Source: Stagonosporopsis chrysanthemi (lineage: Eukaryota; Ascomycota; Dothideomycetes; Pleosporales; Didymellaceae). From it: a stretch of 64,000 nt of DNA. Both the position numbers and the translations under genes were made by a program. The notes under the pieces are model-generated. The model saw only the letters and a list, made by a program, of their open reading frames with translations. It was not told the DNA's origin and made no database searches. Every line of letters starts with the position of its first letter. Position 1 is the stretch's first letter. This document shows, piece after piece, positions 1-11,227 of the stretch. Where the stretch lies: contig JAFISE010000089.1 of assembly GCA_022560025.1 (NCBI GenBank), positions 62,001 to 126,000 on the forward strand, given 5' to 3'.

Positions 1-2034
1 TTTTGCCGTGCTGTCAAGCTCTTCTTCTGCTTCATCGACGGCCTTCCTTCGTCTTACTAGGAATGAGTAACCGCAGAGGGTACCGATGGCGTCTTCTTTC
101 TCCGCTTCTGACTGAGCGCTTGGTAGCAGCGATCGTGGTATTGCTTTGTACTCAATGCAGGATATGAATTCCAGCATTTTTGCTGCAGCAGCATCGTTCT
201 TGCGAATTTGACTGAACGATACTACCCATGTCGTCGCTACTGCGTTCGCTGATCCCGAATATCGCGTGTCGTCGCGGAACTCCCTGCTCATGAGGCTGAC
301 GAGGTCTTGTTCCGTGTTTCGAAGTAACTGCAGGTAATTGGAGATAGGCATACGGTTTTTGTTCAAGTAGGCGGCTGCCTGAGCAATGGCGAGCGGCAGG
401 CAAGTCAGCTCGTCGAGCAATTCGTCGACTGACTTGTTCAAGGTTTTGTCATCATGATGAAGATCTTTTTTGGACAGCGATATTGCGAGGAAGTCCTTTG
501 CGTCTTGCCGGCCCATTTCTCCTAGCTCGATGACTTCACCAGGCGTCAACTCTGCCACCTCTGGCGTGCGAGTTGTGTATAGTACCATGCCATGTTCGCT
601 CTGTGGAAGGTAGTCAACAATGCCCTTTTGCTGTCCCGTCCCAAAGCAGATGTCAGTGTCATCAGCGTTGTCAACGACCAACAGCCACGGCCCTGCTGAA
701 CTTGAGCTCAGCCACTGCTGCACAAGCTCTTTTGGATCCTGCTCTTTGATCGTGGCTGGTGATACGCCAAGCGCTACTGCTATGTCCACACATGATTTCT
801 CGAAGCTCTCCATGCTCACAGCAGGCATCCAGAAGATTGATCGTGCAGGTTGCGCTTCCTGCACTAGGTACGCGAATCGCAACGCGATCTGAGTCTTGCC
901 TGTGCCACCGAGCCCGAGAATAGTCAATTTATGACAGTTTTCATCAACAAGTAGTCGCTGTCGCAGCTCGGCAAGCTCGTCGCGTCGGCCAACAAAATGA
1001 TGATTCTTCAGGAAAGGTATGCAATATGTCGGTTTGACTACCAGACCAAAAATGTATTAGCACCAGTGATTTATCGATATAACACAGTAGTAGTAACACT
1101 AACCGCTTGCGTCTCGCATCGTTTCCTCCGCCGTGCGCGACTTGGCCACTTCTGTAGAAGGTATTACTGACAAGACCTCCTTTGCGTACGCTGCCGCCGT
1201 TCCTGCTGCGTAAGGCTGCCAACGCTTGTTCTTGTGTGAGTCCGCGTAATCGCAGATGCCGCGGACAACAAGACATGGGAAGCTGTTCATGAGCCCAGCA
1301 GCCTCCATCTCGAAGCACAGCACCCCGCCAAGCTCTGCGCTGAGTTTATCTCGCACAGCAGCATCCTTGATCACCTGGTTGCCCGAAGCGATGGTTCCAT
1401 GGTGCACCATCACGGCTTGTCTTCGCGCAGGTCGATCAACTTCTTCTTCGCACCCCGCTCTGAAAAGCACGTCTGAGCCGGCAGCTTCGCGGGTAAAGTC
1501 GGGCAATTTGTCGAGCTTAGACAGGAATGCCAGCAGTCCGCCCTTGCCTCTCATGTGATTAGCCCGCAATTTGGCGACTGCGTTCAGCAAAAGAGTTGGC
1601 GATGCGTTAAGGGCTCCTGTGCGCTCGAATCCGCTTGTGGTAGCCTTGCCGAAGTCATACTGCACCACTCCACCATGGGTCTTGAAGGGTTTGGAGACTA
1701 CAACATCTCCAAGCCGGACATCTGCATCATCGTTTTGGCTTGGAACACCGCCACCGATGCCTACCATGAGACCGAATCGCGTTGCCGGGAAGGTGGACTT
1801 CATTTGAACAGCAACAGCGGCAGCCGAGCTCGTGCCTGTTTGTCCCTCAGGTAGACAAGCGATGACCACGTTGTGCTCCCCAATGCGCCCGCATGTGTAG
1901 AGATTCGAATCGCGAGCATCGTATCGAGGCGTGTCGTGTTCCTCATCGAGCATCTCTTGTGCGGCGGCCAGCTCAACGGGCAGAGCGCAAACCCATCCCA
2001 CGGTGTAATCTTCACATCGCAACTGTCGCGCCAT
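1..2034 (-). CDS. NLR-like protein: PNP/UDP-phosphorylase domain + NB-ARC, truncated at window edge
   Basis: Fungal NOD-like receptor. Exon 1 (2034-1104) encodes a nucleoside-phosphorylase-like domain beginning YTVGWVCALPVEL, with the glycine-rich VGIGGGVP segment and a C-terminal FEMEAAG element. A 66-bp intron (1103-1038; GTTAGT donor, GCTAATAC branch, TAG acceptor) lies at the domain border. Exon 2 (from 1037) encodes NB-ARC: FVGRRDEL, P-loop GLGGTGKTQ, Walker B LLVVDNAD, TTR sensor and a CLPLA (GLPLA-type) motif. It stays open to base 1, so the repeat domain (usually TPR, ankyrin or WD40) lies outside the window. Start ATG at 2034. In the family, nucleotide-dependent oligomerisation is thought to trigger cell death or defence; whether the N-terminal domain is catalytic here is unknown. 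Architecture is certain, role inferred. Confidence 0.9.
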
Positions 2035-3260
2035 TTGCGGTCGTCAGAAGAGATAAGTTGTAAAAGGTGGGTTAGTGCAGAGGAGATAATCGTCCTCAGC
2101 CTCGCGGGGTATTTCCAGCGCTTCCAAGTGCCTGCTGACTGCCAAGGACAGCTTTCAGGCTGAGGCATGGAGGCAGCAAATGCGGCATCTTCATTGGGTG
2201 GTATGTGCAAGCAAGAGGCGAAGTCGTATAGCACGAAACAGAGGAGTTTTGGTAAAGTTGATGTGGAGTCCTATATGGCCAGGGCATATGCGGTCCCGTC
2301 CACGGTGGCTTTCATGCTTGTGTAACACGACACAGTCCTTCCCAGGAGCGTGGTTAGGAGAGGGTTTGCACGAAGGACTTTGAAGGCATGGTATAGCCGA
2401 GTACGCAAAGTGCGTATCTATGGGCTGTCTATACGCTTTGTCTTTCACACAACTGGTGAGATAGTTCGATGACAAGAAAACGTTCGGTTTGTTTGGGATG
2501 AAAGAAGGTCTCGTCAGGTGATCTGTGCTGGTTGAAATTACGTCAGCATGTGCACGAGCACCGACGACTTGAACTATAAGCTCGATCATCACCCACTCAG
2601 CCAGATATATCGTCCATCGAATCAGCTCGTTATCCGCAAAATCGAGCTTCATAGCATTGGTCTTGCACATGATACATCACTCCAACGTCCTGGAGTCGGT
2701 TGCACGAGACGATTTAACCTGATCGCCAGAAGCGAGGTTACGGAGCGAAAAAATATCGCACACGTTCAAGCGCTTTTGTTCAAAGAAGGAGATGTATTCA
2801 CTAAGATCGAATTTGGATGTCTCTTCTACCTTTCATCTCACGCAAACTTAAAGGTGGTACTATACGCCGCAATCCTATCGCGCTTTGCTTCTACGCAGTG
2901 CGCTCATCAACAAGGACACCAACACGACTTACTCACCGCTACAGATACTTGCAAGGTCTAATGCAGATCCTGGGCAACAAAGTAGCCTTGCCAGTGTCAG
3001 AGCGTTTGCTACATGTCGCTGTAGCGCTACGACGAACACACGAAGAACTAGCAACGCACGGAGTCTGCTTCTTGCACGTACCGATCTTTGCAACAGGTAC
3101 ACTTATCTTCAAATTATTCATCGCCTTCGCACACTTTGCCGAAGTGAGCTCATGCTCACACTTGGGATGCTCCTGAGCTGTCCGCTTCCGCTTGTTTGAT
3201 ATGCGTGGCTTCTACAAGAGTCAAGGAGTACGCTGATGTGTGACGGCGGCATGAGTTAGT
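2035..3260. other. Intergenic between NLR and G1
   Basis: Only short, overlapping open frames in several phases; none has a recognisable motif or a paired splice structure. It should contain the NLR promoter (minus-strand transcription starts upstream of 2034) and the 3' end of the G1 transcript. Confidence 0.5.
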
Positions 3261-4991
3261 TTATGAGCGGCGCAGAATATGACCTGATTCTTCCTCTTTG
3301 TCAGAGCACTCACCTGACGCCTGAACCGGGACAGCCTTTGTCTTCGTTCGAGGCTTAGCTGCTTGGCCAGAGCGATTGGACTTATTGCCCCCAGGCTTCG
3401 CGGATTTAAGAGTCCCGTTCTGGTCGGCATCCGGATGTTCACTTCCCGCACGATTGGCAAGCAGCTGAGCCTCATTACGGCCATGCACGATCCACTGCTG
3501 GCGCCGCTGGTTCTGGACCATCATCGTCTTCGCGCCTGACATCTTCTGCTTCGGCGCGCCGACTAGAGCCTCGATTCCCTCGCCTTTCAACAAATTATCG
3601 CAAAGGTTCTTTGAGAATTTGAGCATAGCGGAAACGGCGTGAATGCGCTCTTCGAATGTGAGGTTTCGAGAAACCTTCAGCTTTTTCAGAGCTTCCTCGC
3701 AATAGATATTAGATATTTTGGGGCCTTGGGCGTGCAGGCGCTCCGCGAAGTCAAGCATGTGCCAGCACACCTTTTCCATCTCCTGGAGGTTGTAGTAGTC
3801 GCCACCCTCCCAGCGCTTGCGGAAAGAGTATCCAGTTTGGTTGTCCTTGCATTCAGATGTATCCCGGAACGCCTCGAGCATCACTAGTACATACTGCGAG
3901 CGGTGCTCTTGAGTTGTGGGGATGCTCTTGTCAGGGAACGGAGCGCGCCAGTCTGAGTCAAGGAAGCGTGAAGCCATTGCTGACTCAGCATCGCGGAGGC
4001 TTGTGAAGGTCAAGGCGTTCTGGAGCGCCAGTACACGGCGGATGGGTCGAGCAGCGTGCTTGTTTGTTGTCTTTGTGTTGTGCCGGATCTTCCGAGGTCG
4101 CTCATCTTCTTCAGAAGAATAGTCTGTGGATGAGGAGTCTGACTCACGAGCAGCTTCAAGAGATCGCTTTTGGGTTGGTATTATGTCGTAGGGAAAAGGC
4201 TCAGCATTCTGCAAGAGCTGAATCTGCTCGAGCGAGAGAATGTCTTGCTGTTGTGGAAAGGCTTGCGCCTGTGGGAGAGCTTGTGCTAGCTGGTACTTTA
4301 GGGTGGACGCCAATCGCAGCTCATTAGTAGGCTGCTCTCCAAGTTGAGACTGTGTCGAAGTGCATAGGTCCATGTCAATCTGGTCTCCGAACTGCAGAAG
4401 AGGGACTAATGCAGATTGAGGCTGTGGTTGGAATAAAGGGGTATGCTCGTTAACGAATGCTTGCCACACCTGCTGTTCGCCATTGTTCGATACTATAGTT
4501 GCTGGATGAGTTGTTGGAGGGCCAGATACGTTTTGAGCATACATAATAGCCTCAACTGGCACTACAACATTTGCATTCGGATATGTGGGCGTCAGCATGG
4601 GCGAGGCTGCCAGTAGTCCCGTATCGAGAGCCAAACCGTCATCGTGTAGCTGAACAGGTGTCGGAAACGGTGCTAATAGTCCAGGCTGTGGCGGAAGGGC
4701 AGTCGCATCAGCATCGTAGTCAAGATCTGAGAGGAGGGCAAAAGAGTCGTCGAAGAAGTCTTGTTGGTCAGACAACAGAAAATCGGCAGCTTGGAAAACA
4801 CTACCGCCAAAGGCAAAGGTTACAGGTCCTTGCGCTTGTGCAGGAAGTTCTAGCTCTCCTGGCACGTCCTGCGTGCCTTGGACGAATAAGTCGGATCCAT
4901 CGTTGAAGCGACCGTTGTTAGCTACCAGGCCAACAGCCTTGTTGTCATTATCGTGCAAGTCAGATTTAGACAACTGGTTGCTGCAATCCAT
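3261..4991 (-). CDS. Array-family protein G1 (unknown function)
   Basis: Single-exon frame of 576 aa from ATG 4991. Not a family I recognise. The N-terminal 270 residues are acidic, Gln/Pro-rich and low complexity. A Ser/Glu stretch followed by a basic segment (DERPRKIRH...RPIRR, about residues 297-325) resembles a bipartite nuclear signal. Residues about 365-490 match the domain shared with G2-G6: SFRKRW, a Tyr-rich helix, YCEEALKKLK, then LTFEERI and KFSKNLCDNLLKG. The C-terminal 80 residues are basic and Ser/Lys-rich. It is the only family member on the minus strand and the most distant from the others, separated from G2 by unrelated genes. A nuclear, possibly nucleic-acid- or chromatin-associated role is inferred only from the NLS-like segments. 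Confidence 0.75.
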   Translation of the reverse strand: MDCSNQLSKSDLHDNDNKAVGLVANNGRFNDGSDLFVQGTQDVPGELELPAQAQGPVTFAFGGSVFQAADFLLSDQQDFFDDSFALLSDLDYDADATALPPQPGLLAPFPTPVQLHDDGLALDTGLLAASPMLTPTYPNANVVVPVEAIMYAQNVSGPPTTHPATIVSNNGEQQVWQAFVNEHTPLFQPQPQSALVPLLQFGDQIDMDLCTSTQSQLGEQPTNELRLASTLKYQLAQALPQAQAFPQQQDILSLEQIQLLQNAEPFPYDIIPTQKRSLEAARESDSSSTDYSSEEDERPRKIRHNTKTTNKHAARPIRRVLALQNALTFTSLRDAESAMASRFLDSDWRAPFPDKSIPTTQEHRSQYVLVMLEAFRDTSECKDNQTGYSFRKRWEGGDYYNLQEMEKVCWHMLDFAERLHAQGPKISNIYCEEALKKLKVSRNLTFEERIHAVSAMLKFSKNLCDNLLKGEGIEALVGAPKQKMSGAKTMMVQNQRRQQWIVHGRNEAQLLANRAGSEHPDADQNGTLKSAKPGGNKSNRSGQAAKPRTKTKAVPVQASGECSDKEEESGHILRRS

Positions 4992-5964
4992 GTTGAAGAA
5001 CTTTGAGAAGATTGTTCGTTTGACGTCGGTTGGATTGGTGTGGATGAAAAATGCAGTTGCTTGGAGAAGATCAAGAGACCATAACGATAATACGCTCGAC
5101 TTTCACAGTGCCCGCAGAGCTGGTGAAAGGCTTCCTGCCTTTGTATTGACTGTACACAGTGATGATTCTCAGACTTTCTATCGAAACACTTGACTGGCAG
5201 ATGTAATGCAGGCGATCGCAATTTTGGCCCAAGAGCGGTTGATGAATTAGAGCAGTGACGAACAGTAGCAAACAAGACGCAATCAACGGGTCATGTAATG
5301 CTGACAGAGATGAAGCACACAATCTCTCGTGCTGTTGATGGTGTATCAATCATTAGCGATGCTCACAGTGCCGCCTCGTCGAGATTGCAAGCCACTGTGC
5401 CCATGAACAAGGAAGAACTATGTATCGGTCTTACAACGCGCATCCTATTCGCATTCCGCACTAGGAGAACCATGACATTGTTTAAGCGTCGCGCAATTCA
5501 CAGTGTGATGGATCTCTTTGGAATCGTATAGCGAAAACACTGGAACTGAAATCAAATGATCACACAAATTACGATGGGACGGCTATGTTTTAAGAGTAAA
5601 TAGTCTATCGTTGTAGAATTCTGGGAACCTGGATGGCATATGCACTCGTGCTCAACGACAAAAGGGATGGGTGTACTGGAGGGCATTTTGAGAACAAAGA
5701 TGATACGCAACAAAGAAACGGTCGATTGCCCTCACGACACGATCCGCAAAACACAACTTCATAAGCACAAGAAGTTTATGAACGTAGGTGAGGACGCCAT
5801 TGCCACGTGCGCCGTAATGGATCTCTCATGCTGGCCTATAGATGCCGACTTGAAGCACTCAGGATTTTGGCGAATGTTTGAACAACAAGGAAGTGGTCTT
5901 GAGGAAGAAACATCGATTTTCATCCAATTTCTACGAGCAAAACACCTTTTTATTACTAACCACC
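4992..5964. other. Intergenic, G1 promoter side
   Basis: No supported gene. Short frames only. It lies between the start of G1 and the stop of the DUF1593 gene, both on the minus strand, so it should hold the G1 promoter and the DUF1593 terminator. Confidence 0.45.
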
Positions 5965-7516
5965 TCAAAGATCCTTCATAATGTCACCAATGGCGTCCGC
6001 ACCACTGCCTCCGCCCTTGAGGTCCTTGTTAGTAGCTTGGATCAAGACTCGCCTGTAACTTGTCAAGCTGGGAGTTCCATCGTCCGTTACCTCAAGAATC
6101 AGATGTAGCAACTGCCCTTGAGCAACCGCCTTTCGGCTCATCAGTTCTACTGCGCACTTGTCAGGCGGCGGTAAAGTGACTTCGACTTTCCTGCCCTCAT
6201 CATCGAGCTTCTTGATCTGCAGTTCCGAAACCTCGGCGTCCACCCACCACTGCGTCGCTGTGGGCTCGCGGTAGTGCCACCACTTGTATGTGAGTTTTCC
6301 ACCATCGGGATCGAAGGTGCCGCTGGCATCGAGAGTGACAGAGGTACCGGCTTCGGCGTCAATGCGCACAGGTGTGAGATCTTTGGTGCCGTTAAGTCGA
6401 ATGACGGGGTGATGGTTTGCTTTGCTGAATTCGGACTCCATGCTCCATTTGATTCTTGCTGCGAAGTCGTTCTGGAATGCATCGCGCCAGCGCCAGATAG
6501 TGGAGTGGTTCGATGTGTGGGTTCTGCCATCGAGACCTTTCACGCGGTCCACTGCATCGCTGTAATGATTGCTGTTCAAGCCGCCGCCGCTGATGTCTGT
6601 CCGGGCATAACGACCACCCCACGAACCGTAGTCAGGACACTCTGGTACACCGAGACCATTTTGAATGAGGTAGAGGAAAGTGGGTGTATCACCTTCTGGA
6701 ATGAACAGGTAGTCGGGGTACGCGCTGCCAAGTGGACCAATCTGAATATTCTCTTTGATCCAGCTCTTCTCCATCTTTGAGAAGTCGGGACCACCCTGGT
6801 CGAAGCCATAGTACTTCTCTCCTGAGATGCCAGTCCAGGCAGCCATACCGTACTGGTTCCAGCCGTGCACCGAAGCGATGTAAAAAATATCGGGGAAGTT
6901 GTTACGGATCCACGCACCCGTATCGTCCTGATCAGAGATGGCATACACGCGAAGACGTGACAGCAGGCGCTGAGAATCCTCGGGTGTGTACTTGTCATCA
7001 ATTTTGACCAAAGCCTGGGCGAGTGTGTTTGTGCCACCCCAGCACAGGATCCAAAGTGGTTGTGTCGATGGTGCAACAATGCGGTCGTAGAGTAGTTGGC
7101 CTCCAGCAGACAGCGTTAGATCCTGCCCCACTGCTGACATTCCATATGTCTACCCTTCCATCAGCATTTTGAATTTCTCGAAATCTCCGTTTTTCACAGT
7201 TGAAGCCTACCTCAGCACCCTTCTTAATCAGGCTACGCAGATGCTCTGCACTTGGGTAAGGCCAATCGGGATGAACATGCTTGTTCAAGTTGTCGACGGC
7301 ACCCGCATACGCATCGATGATTTTCTCCATGTCCTGCGGACACACCTTATTCTTCATCCAAGTGCTTGTACATGCTACTAAGCCTTCGGTCTCGAACTGG
7401 TTCGCGTACAGAAGATAGCGGCACAGCGACTCCGCATCATCAGGCTCGTTTGAGATGTCCGAGAGGATGAAAACGCGGGGCTTCTGGGGATACGTTTGCA
7501 AATTTTCTGTAGCCAT
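5965..7516 (-). CDS. DUF1593 / nucleoside-hydrolase-like (Sde182-type) protein
   Basis: Two exons: 7516-7211 and 7149-5965, with a 61-bp intron at 7210-7150 (GTAGGC...TAG). The join is in phase 0 and restores KKGAE-TYGMSAVG, giving 496 aa. The start is the ATG at 7516 (MATENLQTYP); upstream in-frame codons have no ATG. The N-terminus carries the family hallmark RVFILSDISNEPDDAESL, followed by EGLVACTSTW and PLWILCWGGTNTLAQAL. The C-terminal third (DASGTFDPDGGKLTYKWWHY) is an Ig/PKD-like beta domain seen in Sde182-type proteins. Members are annotated as cellulose-binding or nucleoside-hydrolase-like; the substrate is not established. No signal peptide is visible, so this copy may be intracellular. 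Confidence 0.88.
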
Positions 7517-8382
7517 TGCGATGTACGTTCGGATGATTGCTTGAAAAAAGCTTATGGTCTCAATCAAATCGTAACGAGGGGACTACGCGCCTTTTCAAGC
7601 TCTCACGCTGCTGTGCGAGGCCAAAGTCACACAGCAGCAACCCGAAGAAGTGCCTCGCAGGTCCAGAAGTGGGGCCATTGTGCTTTGTCCAATGTCGATG
7701 GATCCGGAGGGGTTAGGCACTACTTCGGCAGCGCTTGTGCGCTGGGCGAGCCAGAGTTTTGAGCACTTCAACAACTCACATCCATCACGATAACATCAAA
7801 TCGAGCTATTGTGCCATCTCGTTGCAGGATACACGATCAAGATCATCTACCGGAGAGAAGATAAGATCTGCATGCAGACAAAACCCGAATGCCGGCCACC
7901 GCCATCATGACTGCGCCACAACTATACCTTTTTGGGACAGCTCAGCCATGCTTGGCTGACGGTTGCCGTTGGAAACACCGTGATAATCGACGAAGCGGTA
8001 AGGCTGTGTAAAGCCTACCTAATCCACGCACAGTGGGTATCAAAATGATTAGCACACCAAAAACGTATTAGAGTCGAGGAACACAACAAAGTTGCCCTCT
8101 TTGTCGCGACAGAGTACAATAACAACACTTTACGAAAATGTTGAAATAGTAGAGGACTGTAGAGATTAAACAGCTCTATTTCAGGTATTCAATTTTTGCT
8201 GTTGGCGTTGTTTGAGAGTAATAGGTAGTGTCTTTTGTGAGTGTGGGTTTTTTTGTCACCCCTGCTGTGCCACGTAGGTCAAGATCACAGTTGCAGCACT
8301 TGTGTATATAGCGTCGCACTCCGCCGGCTGGATGCTCACAATCCTCAAAACATCAACTCGCGAATCCGCATACTAAATTATA
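7517..8382. other. Divergent promoter region, DUF1593 / coiled-coil gene
   Basis: No gene supported. The two flanking genes are transcribed away from each other, so this roughly 870-bp stretch should contain both promoters. T-rich tracts lie around 8110-8260. Confidence 0.5.
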
Positions 8383-9579
8383 ATGATATCAATTCAATCA
8401 AAAGTTCAAGAAGCAGCTTCTCAACACGCTCAACTACTCCAGGGCCTCGCCGAGACTGATCAGGCACCATCTCAGCTGCAGCAACTAGATGCTTATCTCA
8501 AAGGCCTAAGAGCGCAAGAAGCAAGCACCTCGAAACGCGTGGAGGATTTGCGCAAGAAGACGAACGCCGAACTGGAGGACCACGTAAAGTACTCCGAATC
8601 CACTTTTCGACGTCTCGCACACAAGGCCACAGGTCAGGAAGAACGCTTTGCGGAGAAAGTAGAAAAAGAAGAGCGGGAATACTTCGATGCGATGCAAGAG
8701 CAGAAGACAGCGGAAGAAGAACTGGCATATGTCCGACAACTAAAGGCAGAGGCCAAAGCCCAAAGACAAAATGTCCACCGCGACACAAATCGCCACCGTG
8801 ATCTCCAAAAGCAGCTCGATGAGCTCTACAGTTCGATCTTCGCCGGCCAGACCCCTGAATTCCCGGAGGAAGACCGCAAGGAAGAGACATGCAAAGCCGC
8901 ATTTCAACACGTACAGTCCGTCCACGAGAAGCTCGAGAAAGAGCGACATGTGCTATTCCTGCTCCGCCAAACCAGCACTAAACTCAGCGAAGCGCGCCGC
9001 CATCTCGATGATGCGCATAGCATGTCTCAGTGGGACATGTTCGGAGGTGGTACCATGGCCTCGATGCAGAAGCTTAGTCTACTTGAACGCGCTGAGAGCA
9101 GCATACAGCAGGTCCGCATATTGCAACAACAGTTACAGCAGAGCGCGCCTCACCTACCCAGTCTCGGCCCGCTTAATATTGCTTCCGGAAGTATCTGGGG
9201 GGATGTTGTTTTCGACAACATCTTCAGCGACATGGAAATGCACGACAAGATCAAGGACTCAGAGGCGCAGGTTTCGAAGGCAGGGCACGAGTGTGGTGAG
9301 ATGGTTAGGGAGAGTGAACAACGAGAGCAGCGCTTGCTTAGCGATGTGAGAAGCTTGAACGAGCAACTGAAGAATGCCCGCATTGAGCTTCATAGAGTGA
9401 GGGAGGCTGCGTTTAAGGGTGTGCTGGAGGGCCATGGTGAGGAACAGTACCAGGCACACAAAGGGATAGCCTGTCCGAGTTGGAATGCGAATGGTGCTTC
9501 ACAGAGGTGTCTTGAGGTTTCTGAGTGGCCAGTGCCTACGTTCAACAGTTTTCACTGGTCCTTCTGGAATCGACACTAA
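8383..9579 (+). CDS. Coiled-coil protein, function unknown
   Basis: Frame of 398 aa from ATG 8383. Residues about 1-220 are long, charged heptad-rich helices (VEDLRKKTNAELEDHV, EEREYFDAMQEQKTAEEEL), followed by a Gln-rich helix. A conserved-looking segment, SIWGDVVFDNIFSDMEMHDKIK, sits near residues 270-290, and a second coiled coil runs to about residue 345. The pattern suggests a structural or scaffold protein; I do not recognise a named family. The last 45 residues lose coiled-coil character. A possible intron at 9437-9504 (GTGAGG...CAG, 68 bp, no clear branch point) would instead end the protein at 9515, so the C-terminus is uncertain. Confidence 0.75.
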   Translation: MISIQSKVQEAASQHAQLLQGLAETDQAPSQLQQLDAYLKGLRAQEASTSKRVEDLRKKTNAELEDHVKYSESTFRRLAHKATGQEERFAEKVEKEEREYFDAMQEQKTAEEELAYVRQLKAEAKAQRQNVHRDTNRHRDLQKQLDELYSSIFAGQTPEFPEEDRKEETCKAAFQHVQSVHEKLEKERHVLFLLRQTSTKLSEARRHLDDAHSMSQWDMFGGGTMASMQKLSLLERAESSIQQVRILQQQLQQSAPHLPSLGPLNIASGSIWGDVVFDNIFSDMEMHDKIKDSEAQVSKAGHECGEMVRESEQREQRLLSDVRSLNEQLKNARIELHRVREAAFKGVLEGHGEEQYQAHKGIACPSWNANGASQRCLEVSEWPVPTFNSFHWSFWNRH

Positions 9580-10267
9580 CATTCGTTTTCCAATCCGCTT
9601 ATGCCCTTCCTTGTATCAGCCGCCAACAGACGCTTCACCGAGCTAAGACGCGGCACCGCCGGTGTTCGCAGCCTGAGTTAGATGGGGATGATTTTCCTAT
9701 AGTTCAATGATATCCACTTTGCATTCGCACAGCAGTTTCAGCTCTCTTCCATTCGTGTTGCTCATCTGTGACGTTATCGTCAAGCTTCGAAATGGCAGGT
9801 ATCTACCACGTTGAGATGCGCCTGCACCGTAGATGTCTCTTGTACATGCTTGACCTCTGCCAAACCTTCACGCACGACAACTCGGATCCTTGTAGCCAGC
9901 TACACGTCATGCCGAGATTCAGGCCCACCCGGCATCAGCACAAAGGGTCCAGACCTACGCCACCAAGCATCGCAGTAGCATTAGTCTGCCGAACAACACT
10001 ATTCCAAGCTGGCTTCCTTCTGTGAGACAGACTGCCCCTCTGATGATGGCAAAACTGCAGTAGGGTGCGCGGTCAAAAGACCAGCACGACCGAAACCATG
10101 GTGTTGCAGTCCGTGCTCAATCGATGACCGCATCTCTGCTGACAGCATGCGCGTCCATGCGGCGGACATGCACGACTACGGCACCTCAACAACTGGTGGA
10201 CGCCCGCACCGGATGAAAAATCTGTCAATTGGTCGTTCCTTGAGCCCTTGCCGCATAGTCTTCAGTC
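9580..10267. other. Intergenic
   Basis: Nothing supported beyond the 3' flank of the coiled-coil gene and the promoter region of the metallophosphoesterase gene. Short frames only. Confidence 0.45.
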
Positions 10268-11227
10268 ATGGACCCTCTGCTATCTGTCGCAGAAGATGCC
10301 ATCGCACAATCGCGAACGCCGACCCCTCCGACCCCTCCCGGGCGCTTGTGGGCAATAGGCGATATCCACCTCTCGTTCAAGGGCAACCGCGAAGCTCTCG
10401 AGAAGCTGCAGCCCCGGCTGAACGATGGCCTGATTCTGTGTGGCGACGTTGGTGAAAGTGCGGAGCATTGCAAACAGGCATTCGAAAAGGCTACAGCATG
10501 CTTCAGGCGCGTCTTCTGGGTACCCGGTAATCACGAGCTGTATACGATGCCTTCACAGAAGGAGAACGGACCACGCGGCGAGAAGAAGTACATGGAGTGT
10601 GTAGACATTGCGCGCGAGTACGGCGTATGGACGCCCGAGGACGAGTTCACAACATGGGAGGGCGAAGGAGGGCCAGCGGTTATTGCGCCCATCTTCACGC
10701 TTTATGATTACAGCTTTCGGCCCAAGGATGTAAAGCTGGAAGATGCGCTGGACTGGGCATTAGAGAAGGACATTGAGGCAACAGACGAGCATCTGCTGCA
10801 TCCGGACCCATACCCCTCGCGCATCGCTTGGTGCAATGCGCTCGTTGAAAAGGCGGAGAAGAAGCTCGAAGCTGCGGTCGCTGCACATCCAGACACACCC
10901 CTCGTCATCATCAATCACTGGCCACTTCGAGAGGACCTGGTCAGACTGTTTCGAGTGCAACGCTTCTCGCTATGGTGCGGTACGAAGAAGACAGAGGACT
11001 GGCACAACAGATTCAAAGCGAAGGTCGTCGTAAGCGGACATTTACACGTAAGGCGTACCGATTTTGTTGACAACACTCGCTTCGAGGAAGTCTCGTTGGG
11101 ATACCCAAGGCAATGGCAGGAGTGTCAAGAACGAGGATTGGACATCAATGACCTTCTGCGCGAGATCCTGCCTGGATCTGACATGCCAAAAGGTGAGAGG
11201 GAGACTATATGGAGGAGATACGGCTGA
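10268..11227 (+). CDS. Calcineurin-like metallophosphoesterase
   Basis: Single-exon gene, 319 aa, ATG 10268. It shows the five metallophosphoesterase blocks in order: GDIH (Asp32, His34), GDVGE (Asp60), GNHE (Asn88, His89), INHWP (about residues 217-221) and SGHLHVRR (about residues 255-262). These residues bind the dinuclear metal centre in the family. Length and the C-terminal YPRQWQ segment fit a small, soluble, stand-alone phosphoesterase. The substrate cannot be read from sequence; phosphoprotein, nucleotide or phosphodiester are all possible. No signal peptide or membrane segment. Confidence 0.9.
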   Translation: MDPLLSVAEDAIAQSRTPTPPTPPGRLWAIGDIHLSFKGNREALEKLQPRLNDGLILCGDVGESAEHCKQAFEKATACFRRVFWVPGNHELYTMPSQKENGPRGEKKYMECVDIAREYGVWTPEDEFTTWEGEGGPAVIAPIFTLYDYSFRPKDVKLEDALDWALEKDIEATDEHLLHPDPYPSRIAWCNALVEKAEKKLEAAVAAHPDTPLVIINHWPLREDLVRLFRVQRFSLWCGTKKTEDWHNRFKAKVVVSGHLHVRRTDFVDNTRFEEVSLGYPRQWQECQERGLDINDLLREILPGSDMPKGERETIWRRYG

